Below are positions 21,702 through 33,906 of a stretch of 64,000 nucleotides of DNA, in pieces. The notes below the pieces were generated by a model that worked only from the letters and a program-made list of their open reading frames with translations, was not told the origin of the DNA and did not search any database. The first letter of the stretch is position 1; each line of letters starts with the position of its first letter. The DNA comes from Icerya purchasi. Taxonomy: Eukaryota; Arthropoda; Insecta; Hemiptera; Monophlebidae. The stretch lies in assembly GCA_039619475.1 (NCBI GenBank), contig CM077116.1:104515164-104579163 (forward strand). The letters are read 5' to 3'. Made by a program: the position numbers and the translations under genes.

Positions 21702-24373
21702 TGAGACTTAAAAATGTAATAAATAATACCTTAGCAATCATGGTATGGAACGCTAATGGAATCAGATCTAAAATCAATGAATTTGAAATATTCCTACATA
21801 GGAATAGGATAGATATCACACTGATAAGTGAAACGCACCTAGTTAATAATGTTAACTTAATTATTAAAGGATTTAGTTGTTATGGAGCGTCACATCCGGA
21901 TGGAACGGCACACGGAGGGACGGCTATACTAATTCGGTCAAACGTGAAACATTTCTTAACCCACACAGAAAGCACATTTGCCTACCAGTTGGTGGTTATT
22001 AATTTGAAGACTAGCAATTTTGACTGCGCAGTCGCAGCGATATATTGTCATCCTGGGGTTTTTTTACCTAAAGATAATACTTGGGTTAAATGATAATGGC
22101 ATTATAGGGGGCGATTATAACGCCAAAAGTACAAGCTGGAACTGCAGCAAAAATGGCCGGAGAGGAGCTATGTTAAATAAAGTAATGAAAGACAACAACC
22201 TACGTATAGTTGCGCCAGAAGAACCAACCTACTGGCCTGCGCACGCTAATAGATTGCCAAGTGTCCTTGACTTTAAAATAACAAAGGGATTGGATCATTT
22301 GTATGTGGACTGCAAAATGGAGCCGCAGCTAAATTCGGGCCATGCTCCAGTCATCGCGTGTTTTGGTGTGAAACAAATGCTCGCTCATCAGCATTCAAGA
22401 CTTACAAGCTCTAGAACGAACTGGTTAACTTTTGCTGACAAAGTAAATAAATCTATAGATTTAAACATGCGCCTAAAATATCCCGAGGACATTGATGCAG
22501 CTGTTCAGGCTATTGCACTAAATATCCAGAACTCTTGTAGTGTAGCTACTCCAGCTCAAACGGAGGTATCCTCAAATTATGTATATAATGTATCCCTGAA
22601 GATAAGATTATTAATACAGAAAACTAGGAATGTTCGTGTTAGATGGCAACGCAATAGAACACCATTTTATAAGGGGGAATATAATAAGCTGCATAGGGAA
22701 TTAAGAGCAGAAATAAATGCGTATAAAAGCGATAGATACATTGAATTTTTTTTTTCGCTTAATCCGGAAGACAGATCGTTATGGAAAACGACAAAATCGT
22801 ACCTTAGACAATTAAAAAAGTCATACCCGATTAAAAAGTCAAATGGTGAGTGGGCTAAGTCGGATGAGGAGAAGGCCACGGGGCAATGGTAATAATGATA
22901 AAATAGTTAGTGACGACCTATGCGCATCCATGCAGTTAACGCTTCCGGCCGAACGAATTCTGCCAAGTGAGGTACGGGCTATTATTAAAAAAATTCCGGC
23001 AAGAAAAGCCCCAGGAGAGGATATGATTACTAGTGAAATATTGAAAGGAATTCTTATGCTTACCTATAACGCCATCCTAAGATTGGAGTACTATCTTAGA
23101 TGTTGGAAGGATTCGATTGTCCTTTTAATCTCGAAACCGAATAAAAATCCTAGCGAACCGTCTTCGTATAGGCCGATCAGTCTATTGAATACCTCATCTA
23201 AAATATTCGAAATGATTTTGCATGAGTGGATATTAAATTCCATAGCAAGAGCGAATATTATTCCAAGTCACTAGTTTGGGTTTCGCACTAACCATTCTAC
23301 TATTTATCAGGTCCATAGAATACCTGATAGAATAGCAGAAACCTTAGAAAGAGTATGGTATTGCTGTGCGGCGTTTCTCGATATTGAGTAGGCCTTCGAT
23401 CGGGTGTGGCATCAGGGCATGCTGTTCAAACTTAAACTAGTGATGCCAAATGATATGTTCCAGGTAATGGCAGCATACCTATCGGACAGAACTTTTCGGA
23501 TTGGCTCAATTGTATCGGACAAATTTGCTATTAGAGCCTCTGTTCCGCAAGGCAGTATTTTAGGACCACTACTGTATCTGATCTACACATCAGATATTCC
23601 AGCTTTAACAACAACAGTAGCCGCAACATTTGCTGATGACACGTGTATACTGGGAGCGCATGAGGATTCGACTTGCGCTTCGGTTCTAGTCCAAGAACAC
23701 CTGAATAAAATTCAGGACTGGGCGAGTAAATGGAAAATTAAATTAATCATTTAAAAAGTCAGCAGGTTACCTTCACGCTGAATAGAGGGAACTGCCTTCC
23801 CTTATACTTAAATGGGCAAACGCTGGTTAATTGCAACACCGTTAAATACCTAGGGTTGGTACTGGATCGTCGACTTACTTGGGGAGCTCAAGTCGCAAAC
23901 TGCAGACAAAAAGTCATTGCCAGAATCAAGGCGCTAGGGTGTATTTTTAATAGAAAATCTAAGGTCACCCTAAGGTGTAAAAGACTAGTTTACATGGCGG
24001 TTGTAGCCCCATGTTGGAGATATGGGCTTGAAGTATACGGAACTTTAGCAGTGAGCAACATCAGAAGACTACAGCAACTGCAGTCACGAATATTAAGACA
24101 GGTGGTTAACGCTCCGTATTACGTGTCAAATAAAATCCTCCATGAGGATCTAAACGTTTCGTATGTCAAAAATGTACACAAAGCCAAATGAACTGTTCTG
24201 TTCGGGCCAAAAAAAAAAAAAAAACAAAAAAAAAACTATATATCAAGTTTTACAATAAGTTTGCGGTTAACGATAACTCGAATATAGCCAGCATAAGGCG
24301 GATGAGCCTTCCGGGTTGCACACACCGGAGACAGAGAAGGACATTGTGTAGAGATGTTTTGGCAAACGGATGA
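21701..24373 (+). pseudogene. Jockey-type LINE ORF2 (AP-like endonuclease plus reverse transcriptase)
   Basis: The AP-endonuclease domain is seen first: WNANGI (about 21745), ISETHL (about 21820), GGDYNAKS (about 22107), SVLDF and LNSGHAPV (about 22330-22353), holding the catalytic Asn, Glu, Asp and His. RT: SYRPISLLN (about 23165), GFR after an in-frame TAG (23272-23274), AFDRVWH after another TAG (about 23391), VPQGSILGPLL (about 23545), FADD (about 23629, catalytic), then YLGLVLDRRLTWG (about 23849). Frameshifts occur near 22085 and 22890, and a stop at 23752-23754. The C-terminal part resumes after an A-rich insertion (24191-24237) and ends at 24373. There is no RNase H domain, as usual for Jockey. 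Inactive. Confidence 0.88.
24181..24237 (+). repeat. Short retroposed LINE-tail-like insert inside ORF2
   Basis: CCAAATGAACTGTTCTGTTC, then GGGCC and an A16-C-A9 tract, interrupts ORF2. Nearly the same string with its own A tail stands alone at 39786-39822. It looks like the extreme 3' end of another retroposon. No clear target duplication at this copy. Confidence 0.5.
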
Positions 24374-24666
24374 CTAGGGAAAGTTTACAACAGCAGATAC
24401 GTCGTCAAGTAGCATTCCGCCTAATCGTTTAGCGTTATGTATTAATCTATATACATTTTTCTTATGCGTTTATTTATATAAGACAGCATTGGCTAATCGT
24501 TATTATAAGTCTCGCTGTAGCTATCGTATGTTTCGCTGTTGTCCCTGATTCGCTGGGAGACGAGATAATATTCTTAAATTTCTGTTTTTCTATTTAGTAT
24601 AGGGTCAGCAGTGCCAATAGTAGACATCTTCAACCGGCGTGGCAAAAAAAAAAAAAAAAAAAAAAA

Positions 24667-25248
24667 GAAGAGAGTGGATAGCCGTGTATCGCGCTGTGCT
24701 AATTCAATATTTTTTTATTTAGAAAAATCACTAAGATAACTCTTTACCATCTGTCTCGGAAGAATATTTGTTATTTAATTTTTTTTGCTATAAAGCTGTT
24801 TTAGGTGAAAGGTAATTTTCGTTATTTCGATTCCAGATTATTGTAATCAAGATTTTTTTTTCTTCTATAAATTATTTTAGTAAGTTCCGACTTTTTTGAT
24901 CGTGGATTTCAATAGCATAGATTCCTGACATTGCTAGGATATTGTATAACACAGTGTAATGTATATAACTTGTTTCAGTTTTAAAATTGCTGGATTTTTT
25001 TTTCCCACGTATATTTCAGTACAACCTTATTACAGTAAATAAATTAGCACTACTTTTGAAACGGTGTTACAACTTAATCTAACTAATTTGTAACATGAAT
25101 AGAGCAGAAACTATATACAATTACATAATTCTTAATATTATATAGGTATATAAATAATAATATGCGCATATAACTATCCACACGCACGCACACCAAGTAT
25201 ATGCACTTATCCGCAAAATACATACATACGAGTATATTACAGAATAAA
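24667..25248. other. Intergenic, possibly 3' UTR of the minus-strand LINE
   Basis: AT-rich, no ORF of note. Since the minus-strand LINE ends its ORF2 at 25249-25251, some of this stretch should be that element's 3' UTR. No poly-T marks its end. Confidence 0.4.
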
Positions 25249-26520
25249 TTAGGTGACTAGCTCATAAGGTTTTGTGCGCTTAAGGCGCCTTAAGTCATCA
25301 TCGGGAAGTACCAGTTCTAAGGCCTCTAGATTTTGATGACTGTGAAGTCGGTGTTCGTGCGCTTCTACAATATAGCGTATAACTTTATTGATCCATGGAA
25401 TGGTATATCTTTGTTGCGTTGATACCAGAAAGCTCCAGGGATGGATCGGAGACATTTGTTTTGAGCGCGCTGAATAATCAACAGATTGGATGACTTTGCA
25501 TAGCCCCAGAGTTGAATACCATACATCCATATCAGTCTGATGATTTGACAATATATCAAAAGTTTATTAGACAGATTGAGCTTAGAGTAACGCCCAATCA
25601 ACCAATAATTTATGCATGGCTTGTTCTTTTTTCATCTTGACATGCGTCTTCCAATTCAGCCTAGAATCTAAATGCATACCTTCAGGTGTATTTAGCGGAG
25701 TCCGCTTTCGAAATAGGAAGGCGATCAAGGTATATAGGACAGGTCTTAGATTTACGAAGCGTAAACATAATATGCATCGATTTTTCTTGATTAATCTTGA
25801 TCTTCTAATCACATGTCCATTTTCTAGTTTTTTCTACTGCCTATTGCAAGTTAGTTGTAACCAATTCTAGGGAATCGCCAGCTGACAAAATATCTGTATC
25901 ATCTGCAAAAGCAGCAGCCATCATCTTGGCTATTGTTGGAATGTCAGCTGTATACAAATACAGAATAGGTCCCCCAAGATACGTTACCCTATGGAACACC
26001 AGCCTGTATTGGATGAAATTTGGACTTCGATTCTTCATAAGAAACTCTGAAGGATCTATCAAAGATATATGATTCTAGACGTTGACACATATTTTCCGGT
26101 AGCAGGTTGCTCATTTTATAGATCAGCCCTTTGTGCCGTCTAGAAAAACCGCCGGAGAGTATTTTTTTTCTTCAAAGGCTGTTTCAATTATTTCAATTAA
26201 CTTAGTTATAAGATGCAATTGATCAATCTTAGAGTGTTGATTGCGGAATATATCTTTAATAGGGGTTTGAGTCGCTTAAGGAGTAGTTACTCAAATAATT
26301 TTGATATCGAAGGTAACAGATTGGTCGACTTTTGTTGGGGTCCCAGGTTTCGGTAACATGATGATATGAGAGATTTTGAAACATTTTGGTACGTATCTCA
26401 TTCTGAAACAGGCATGCCAGCATGATAATTCCTTTACGTGGTAATTCTCCATGCGCTTCGAGTGAAATTTCATCGATTCAACGAGTCTTTTTGGAATTCA
26501 TATTATGATCCAACTCTTGT
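25249..26520 (-). pseudogene. Jockey-type LINE ORF2 fragment, frame-broken
   Basis: Reading the minus strand from 26520 down: KISHIIMLPKPGTPTK (RT fingers, about 26380), then after a damaged stretch GGPILYLYTADIP and AFADDTDIL (catalytic FADD, about 25900), then HLDSRLNWKTHV (about 25655), then LIYCQIIRLIWMYGIQLWGY and the C-terminal DDDLRRLKRTKPYELV ending at 25249. At least four frame changes are needed. The 5' end, with endonuclease and ORF1, is missing. A different copy from the plus-strand LINE next door, converging on it tail to tail. Confidence 0.8.
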
Positions 26521-26629
26521 GCAACTTCAATAGGAATTACTGGTTTTATTTGCTGGAAAGGTTAGTAATTTGTTATTATATCGATCTGGGAATTTATATT
26601 GTGTGTTTTAAGTGCTGGAATAGTTTATC

Positions 26630-27345
26630 TTTTTTTTTTTTTTTTTTTTTTGTGGGGGCGCCAGCGGCATTGACACAACAACAGGAAAAGCTAAACTAAA
26701 CAACTAAATAGCTAGGCGGTCCAAAATGGACGCAACAAAGGACAGAGGATGAAAGGAAAGGAGAGGATAAAGGAAGAGTTATAGGGAGTAGGGAGACCTA
26801 ATGGCAGGAGCTGACTGTATGGGAGCGTTCGTTACGAACAGCAGGACACTCGAAGAAAATGTGATCAGCATCACATGTACGAGGAGAATCACAATCGTGA
26901 AGATATCAATAAGGTGATGACAACAGAGCAAATCGAAAGCGAGAGGAGGGGAGGAGAGAATGATTGATCCGGAGACGAATTAGGGAGACAGTAGAAGAGC
27001 GACGACCGAAAGGAACAGAACGGAACCAAGACAGGGAACGACGCCAAAATCTGACATGATTAGAGGTGGATAAGGAAAGGATATCTGAAGAAGGGAAATA
27101 GTTGAGGAATGAATCAAGGCGACCAGTAGAACGAGCTAAAAGATCAGCTACGTCAATGCCGTCAATTCCGGAGTGATTGAAGATCCATAAAAAATTAATA
27201 AGAATAGAGCGGGGTGACTACAGAGTGGAAGTAAGAGAACGAGTTGAGAGAATGAGGAATGTGAAGGAGGAGAGGATAGGGCTTGAAGGACGCCTTTAGA
27301 GTCCGAAATTATGAGGAATTGGGAAAGCTCGCTTAAATCTTATTG
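26630..27345 (-). pseudogene. LINE 3' fragment: RNase H C-terminal half, spacer, poly-A
   Basis: Minus strand from about 27345: FLIISDSKGVLQAL (RNase H, with Asp), then GSSITP and, after a frame change, HSGIDGIDVADLLARS (the His-x-Gly-x-x-Gly-N/I-x-x-A-D block). A C-terminal tail follows with CDSPRTCDADHIFFECP, a CCHC-like end common in RNase H-bearing LINEs of the I, R1 and LOA groups. After the stop come a short 3' UTR and an A22 tail, seen as T at 26630-26651. 5'-truncated. Related to the fragment at 63000-63507, which carries the N-terminal half of the same domain. Confidence 0.8.
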
Positions 27346-29068
27346 TTGAAGCAAGTTTTATCACGCTATGCTGCTGCACCTTGCGGATAGGTCTCCTAAA
27401 ATACAAACACAAAATTACAAAAAAGATATTTAATTAAAATTTCAAAAACTGATCGTTGACTACAAAATTTCACGATTATAACTTACAAGCAAGTCCATTC
27501 CCGTCCGAATAGAGAATATTCGGGAGAAAAAGGAAGATAAAACCTGAAGCAAAAAAATCGATTTATTCGACATTAAATAATTTGGCGTGTAAATTAGAAC
27601 TAAGCCGAGGAGAAAACTACTTTTCACTGATTAACGTAGGAACATTTTTTTCTGCTGATCAGTTAAATGGGAAGATAATTCGGACGGTCGTCGGGGAGCG
27701 CATATTTGTTTCTAGCGGCTAACAAAAAGACGGCTTGCTCCTTAGAAGGAACACTATATTTTTTATTAACGTTTAATCTCCTCTAGCATCATTTAATGAA
27801 TGATTGAAGAAAATTTAAAAAAGTTATATAAATAAAAATAATAAAAAATTATTAGCCCCCCCCCCCGTTCTATGCACTAGTGCGCTGGGCTTCATGTCGC
27901 GGCGGAGAGAAACGGTAAATTAAAATTTGTAACTTTCAAATCGATAAGTTTCTCAAGTAATCGTTTTAGCGCCACCACGTTTAACGTAGGATTTTATGTA
28001 GTCATCCCTAAAGTCGCTTATCAGATGAGAGCGTGTAATACGAACTTCAAATTGCATCATAAACGCAAGAAATAAGTACGCGAATTTAGGACTTATTGCA
28101 TCATTATGCGATGGCTTACGTTATCCCTTTAGTTCAAGGAATTAGGATGATGCAACACGGGTGACAGCTAGTTACGCGCCGATATTAATGCGAAAAAGAA
28201 AAACGCTGCCAGGTATACGTTCGTTCAGTTCAATCCGGCGATCATAGTCATTTGTCAACTGCAGCCCTCAGCGTAACTGTTCCAATTCCAGTTGCAATTT
28301 CCAGTAATTTCGTTTGCATCACCGAAGAATCTCATAAAAACTTTCTGTTAGTATTTTTACATTTATTTACGATTATTACGGTAACAGCGAGATTTTAAAA
28401 TTTTCAGTTTCCTAATTTAGGCGTTAAATTTTTTGCGAAATGATTGACATCATTAGTTCATTTTATTTTTTTGTTTTTGATTATTTTCGGAATGGAACGC
28501 GCAATTTAAAAAATATCAAGCCAGAATTTTTTCACTTAAGTAAATTGCACGCGTACGTTTATCGGTTCTCACAGATTTTTCATAAGATACTTATGTGATT
28601 TTTTTTTTTTTTTCAGTATTTTTACTGACCTCTCAGCGCTTTTAACTCACTATTTTACGCTACTCAATAAATACCTACCAACTTTCTTCGGTTTACTCTC
28701 TCCTAAACAACTCGTAGGGTGTAAAGTAAAAATAATATACATTTTAAAACCCATTCACCCTTTTGTCGTACATTTTTACCTTACCCATTTACGCATATTT
28801 CACGATCAACATGCTTTATGTAAAATACATAATTTTTAAAATAAGGTTTTGGGAAAAAACGTTTTAATTCATTTTTCGAAAAACACTATTATATCGTTAA
28901 TACATATAAATATATATATATATATATATCTTTAAGATAACGGATGTTAACTAGATTTTGCGTAACATGCTTCTAGTGCTGGTTGAAATATTTAATGCTT
29001 ATATTAATATATATATTTTTTTTGTTATCTCGCTGTAGGTTGCAGCTTTTCATTGTACTCGCAAATAT
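27346..29068. other. No recognised gene
   Basis: AT-rich, with a short C11 tract near 27856 and a TA tract near 28913. No coding motif or repeat partner found elsewhere in the window. Confidence 0.5.
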
Positions 29069-29076
29069 CGTTACTC

Positions 29077-29487
29077 CAGGCCCGTGCCCAAAATTTTGGA
29101 AAGGGGGGGGTTTTGAAAATTTTCTCTGCATATTTATTTTATAATACATTTTTCACTAATATTCGTACTACTAATAATTATCATTTTGATTTATATATAT
29201 ATATATAATTTACATAAATGAATTACCCCGTATATGAACATTAATAAAAATTACATATGTTATTAATTATACTCGTAATAAAAATTTTTTTACATAAAAT
29301 ATTAATGAAGTACCTAAAAATATGGAGCATATTTTTTCCTTTTTTTTTTAAAAGTAGGTAAAAACACCCTAAAAAATCATCAATATTTATTTTAAATTTG
29401 TGATTTTCTTCAAATTTTTTTATATTTATAATAACTATTTCAGTTCTCATGGGGGGGGTTTAATCCCCCCCCGTGGACACTGCCTTG
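29077..29487. mobile_element. hAT-like MITE, copy 1, with 8-bp TSD
   Basis: 411 bases flanked by CGTTACTC at 29069-29076 and 29488-29495. It starts CAGGCCCGTGCCCA and ends TGGACACTGCCTTG, which are imperfect inverted repeats. G runs sit just inside the ends (29101-29110; GGGGGGG and CCCCCCCC near 29451-29472). The interior is AT-rich and non-coding. A second copy is at 58054-58482. An 8-bp duplication with CA(A)GG...CCTTG ends fits the hAT superfamily. Confidence 0.85.
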
Positions 29488-29495
29488 CGTTACTC

Positions 29496-30497
29496 CCTAT
29501 AAAGGTAAAAGAATTGTGCTTTTCCTGCTTTCCACCGAATAATGTCTTTTTTGTATCTAACCTTTTGGCCTTGAACTTCTTACGCTCTACAATTTTCTCT
29601 TCGTTTATTTTCCGCTTCACCTTCGTGGCTCTGTTGTTATTCTACTGCACCGAGATTTGAATTATTTCCAACTTCTTTTTACCACTTCGTACCGCTAGCT
29701 GCCAGTAGCGTAACCATTTTTATTTTCATTTTTTTTTTCCCTTTCTATTTTGTTCTGTTTAAGGCGTACGGGAGGAAATGGATACTTTTATCATGTTTTA
29801 GACAAACGACCATGCATTTTGATTGTAGAATTAAATATTTTGTTACTTTCTTTTTCCTCTTTTTTTTTTTAACTCTTTGAAATTCTTCAACTTCTTATAC
29901 TTTTCAAATTTTCTTACCGCTTTATGATCGACAAACCATGTGAATACGAAAAAACAATGATCGTTTATAGGGGAAACCAATTCGAACTATTTAAGGCAAA
30001 CTGAAAATGCAGCTTTTGTTTTAATATGACCACCCGTTACTGGGAGTAAAAATTTTAATTAAATTATAGAAATTGCCTTCGGGCGCAATTTTTTCTCTTT
30101 TCCGCGTTTTATCTTTTTTTTCTTCTACCTAATTTTTACAGTTAATATTAATATTATCTTCTCGTAAATTATAATTTACTTACGTTATAAATAAAATTAC
30201 GCTTGATTAGTGCCGTATCGGGGAGGGGTCAAACCCCCTCTCCGAAATGCCTGCGAAATAATGATTGCTTGAACTAAATGGACCGAAATTCAGAATTTCT
30301 TTTCAATTTTTGGCCAAAGGAAAGGAGATTGAAATTTTCATCAATTCTATGGAAACGACTGTTTTTGATTTATTTCTATTGCAGTTTGTTCAAATATTGC
30401 ATATGCAATAATTGAGTACCATTTATAAATAAATAGTATGTATATATATATTCATATATATATTTTTTATATATATATATATATACATATATGCACA
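29496..30497. other. No recognised gene; G-rich palindrome and TA tracts
   Basis: Contains CGGGGAGGGGTCAAACCCCC (starting about 30217), part of a near-palindrome continuing to about 30242, and TA-rich tracts at about 30440-30490. No coding motif. Confidence 0.5.
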
Positions 30498-30770
30498 CAA
30501 GGCCGTCGCCAGCCGATGGGCCAGGGGGGGGGCAAGATGATAGAAAATGGATATGAGTTATAGAAAAAATAAAATGTATAAGTAGTAAAGGCTTAATATT
30601 TTATTAAACAAGAATAAAATCTTAATGAAAACATAATTTTCGCGGTTTTCTGGCAAATTATTCATAATTACGCGCCTATGAATACTCATTATGGCCAGTT
30701 GATTAAAAAGTTTCAAGTCTCCAGGGGGGAGGGGCAGCTGCCCCCTTGCCCCCTGCTGGCGACGCCCATG
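30498..30770. mobile_element. hAT-like MITE, second family (273 bp)
   Basis: Starts CAAGGCCGTCGCCAGC and ends GCTGGCGACGCCCATG: an inverted repeat matching at 14 of 16 positions. Flanks TATGCACA and TGTACACA agree at 6 of 8 positions, a plausible decayed 8-bp duplication. G/C runs near both ends as in the 29077 element, but the sequence differs. Non-coding. Confidence 0.65.
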
Positions 30771-30838
30771 TGTACACATGTATTTATAAAAATATTTTAG
30801 AAAATTTTTTGTTTCAATGAAAAATGTAAGACATGTAC

Positions 30839-30905
30839 ACAAGGCCGGATCTAAGGAGGGCTACGGGGGACTATTGCCCCGGACCGCAACTCCAGGGGGC
30901 TCCGC
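30839..30905. repeat. G-rich end of a third CAAGGCC element
   Basis: CAAGGCCGGATCTAAGGAGG followed by GC-rich sequence (GGGGGACTATTGCCCCGG) resembles the left ends of the neighbouring MITEs and the block at 63508 (CAGGCCTAGATTTAGCGGGG). No matching right end was found. Confidence 0.4.
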
Positions 30906-33900
30906 GTTTTTGAACAGAAAAAAATTAACTTTCCACGTGCAAAATTTAAGTTTTTTTCCCTAAAATACTCAACACTGTAAAAATGCAATATTTTAAATCT
31001 TCGTTTTTTATCGTGAAAAGAATTCGTTTCATTTTTATATATAAAAAAATAATATATGAGTTCATTAATAAAATTATATACCTTTTTCGCCATAAAACAT
31101 TCTCTTTTTTCTCAATAAACTAAATGGTAAATAAAATGAATATTTATAAAAATTTTGCTGCGATAAATCTAATTTATTATGTTTAAAAAAAATGAATGAG
31201 TTCTTTAACGTACATATTGAATAATAAATAAACACTCGGCAAAATTCCCTATTCAAATATTAATACCCACGAAATCGTAAATTTTTCTATGTAAAAACGT
31301 TTAACGATCTGAAATATTTTTAATTTTAACAACACTTTTTTTTTATTTTCACTGAAAGTTAATACGTTTTATTTTGAACGGTACAAAAATTATTTAAAAT
31401 AAAAGTGAGTTTTAATCGATTGCTGATTTTATAAATATATTTGTATTTCGAAAAATTTTTCACTCGCTTTTTTCTGATCGCATAAACAATTATGGAATTT
31501 TAAACATGTCTGTTTAATTATTTAATTTATATATAAAAGAGGATATGGTCAAAAAAATCGCGTGAATGTATCAAAAGTAGCTTGAAAACCGCTGCAGTAG
31601 CATACCGGCTTAACGCAGCCGACGTTGGATAATGCATTATAAATAAAATTTTTATTTTTATTATGTTTTTACTACCCATAATATTTAATTTGTATATATA
31701 AGTATTTTTATTATGAATAAAAAATTACAAATATTAACATATGTATGTACGTATATCAAAATTCCTTTATTTTAAAATTCAATTTATGTAGGTATTTAAA
31801 TATTCATGGGGTACGGAATTTGATTTTTTGAAGAGAGCATAATTTTAATTTTATTAGTCCTTCATACGTGCGCAGTAGGGTTTTTTATTTAATTTTTTTT
31901 TGCTTGTTTGTTTGCACATATATGATAATGAATTTTTTCACTATTTTTTCTTCGAAGGGGGGGGCTCATTCAAGATTAGTTCCCACTCCTGCAAATGTAC
32001 TAAACGAATTTAGATAATAGAAAATCTTGATACGAGATCAGCAACTCTCTCTGTACGATCCTTTTACATCGACTATAAGTGAACTTCAATGAATACAAAA
32101 TAAATACTTAAGAACCATACTTAATGCGTTATGCAAACGCAACACGTACATAGAACGACCGCTCAATCAAAAAGAAGCACGTAATCTGTTTCTTAATAAA
32201 TTTTTCATCATCGAGACGTAATTATCCATTTCAATAAAAAATACTCTTTCCACCTTTCGTAATCCGGTTTTTACTATAACGCTACTAACGTTAATACGGA
32301 TAGAAAAACATTTAAAGTAAATGAAATTACCCTTATTTCTTACTTTTGAATGTTGTTTTATTGTTAATCTTATAACATATACATATATATACATGCAAAC
32401 ACTTCATAATTCTCGTGCTGTGTTTCATCCGGTTTTTTTTTCTTCATTATAATTTTCATTGAATGGCTGAAATTATTGTATTTTCTTGAAATAACTGCGG
32501 TCTCCCCTCTTTCCCCTTTATTTCGTTAATGATTGATGCTTTTATTTATGGACCACAAAAAAAAAGAAACAAATAAAATTATGTGATTAAATAAAGAAAG
32601 ATCTGAAGATATTTACGCAACATTTATTTGGGATTATAGTTGAAAGTTATGTATCATTACTGAAAAATATTGAGGTTATCCTTTATAATAAAAATTATAC
32701 CCCTTCACTTTTTTCTTAGTCGTCCGCAGTGAAGTGAAAATTAAACGAAATAATAATCTCCTTCGAGTGTAAGAAGTTTCGTTACACAGATTTAATCTGG
32801 TCCAACAGTGGAAAAACAAATAAATATGCGTAGATAGGCGAAAATTTCAAAAAATGGCAAATTATGGATACCGAAATAAGTCTAAAAACCCAATTTTTAT
32901 CAAGAAATTTTAAAATATTAGATGCTTTAATTTTTTATTTCTTTTTTAACAAACTTCAGAAAGGAGGAGGTTAACCATTTTTCTTGTTTGTTCACGATTA
33001 AACACATTTAATCGACTTCAATGATTCTTGGTTCATTAGAAAATGCATCGATCAGCAGTGGCATTATGATGAATGCCACCGGTGAAAATAGATACAAAAT
33101 AACGCGAAAATGCTGGGTTTCCTTAAAGAGGTTTTAGTAATATAACAAAAACGGGATTGACTTAAAATTTCATCAATTCATCGTACAAGAGTAATTTTAA
33201 AAAAGTTAAAGAAAACAAAGTATCATCAGCGTTACTGCCTATAACTTTTGACCATTCGAATGATTCCCTTCAGTTACAAGAAATTTTACCAGCCACTAGT
33301 TTTGAGTATGTTGGTACGTATCGGTGAATGCTGATATTCAGTAGTCATTAAAATAAACGTTAAAAAACGGAATCCTCAATATAACCGGACAAAATTAGCT
33401 AAAAACAGATCATCATCGACAGCATTTGAACATTATGCGCTTTAACCAATGTTCAGCTCTTTATAGATTACCGAACGTTTAGGTTGGCACACTCAAAAAT
33501 ATTTACACTAAAAATGGTGAAATAATGTATTTAAAAAAAAGTACCGACTTTATGGTTTTCTTTAAAAGTCTGATAGAAATTGAAAAAATAATTACTCGAT
33601 AAAAAATAGTACATTATAGAGTGATGTACCTTATAGAGATATAATGACAATTCCTAAATAGCATTAATACATATTGCAGTCAACGCGAGATCCACAAACT
33701 GCAATATAATATTAAAAACTACATTTAAACATTTGTTCCATGTTTTTGATGCTATACTTCTAGAAAACGAGCAATTATGTCATATTTTGCCCGTTCTGCT
33801 GATAAATCGCAAAACGAAGATAGTAACATGATAATACAAGCACTGCGCTGTATTAATAGCTGGCGCGTCCAAGTAAAAAAAATCCGAAATGAAAAAACAA

Positions 33901-33906
33901 GGATAA
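30906..33906. other. No recognised gene
   Basis: Very AT-rich. Contains part of a dispersed repeat at about 33480-33620 that resembles 61475-61580 and, inverted, 61800-61900. Otherwise nothing supportable. Confidence 0.5.

Larger units (their letters stand above)
20030..24666 (+). mobile_element. Jockey-type non-LTR retrotransposon, near full length, inactive
   Basis: Order: 5' UTR (about 20030-20223), ORF1 with zinc knuckles, ORF2 with endonuclease and reverse transcriptase, 3' UTR and an A23 tail (24644-24666) after CCGGCGTGGC. No LTRs. Multiple frameshifts and stops make it inactive. The 5' boundary is a guess; no convincing target duplication was found (only a 7-base AAGAAGA match upstream of the start and after the tail). 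Near-complete length suggests fairly recent insertion, but the coding damage argues for substantial age. Confidence 0.85.
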
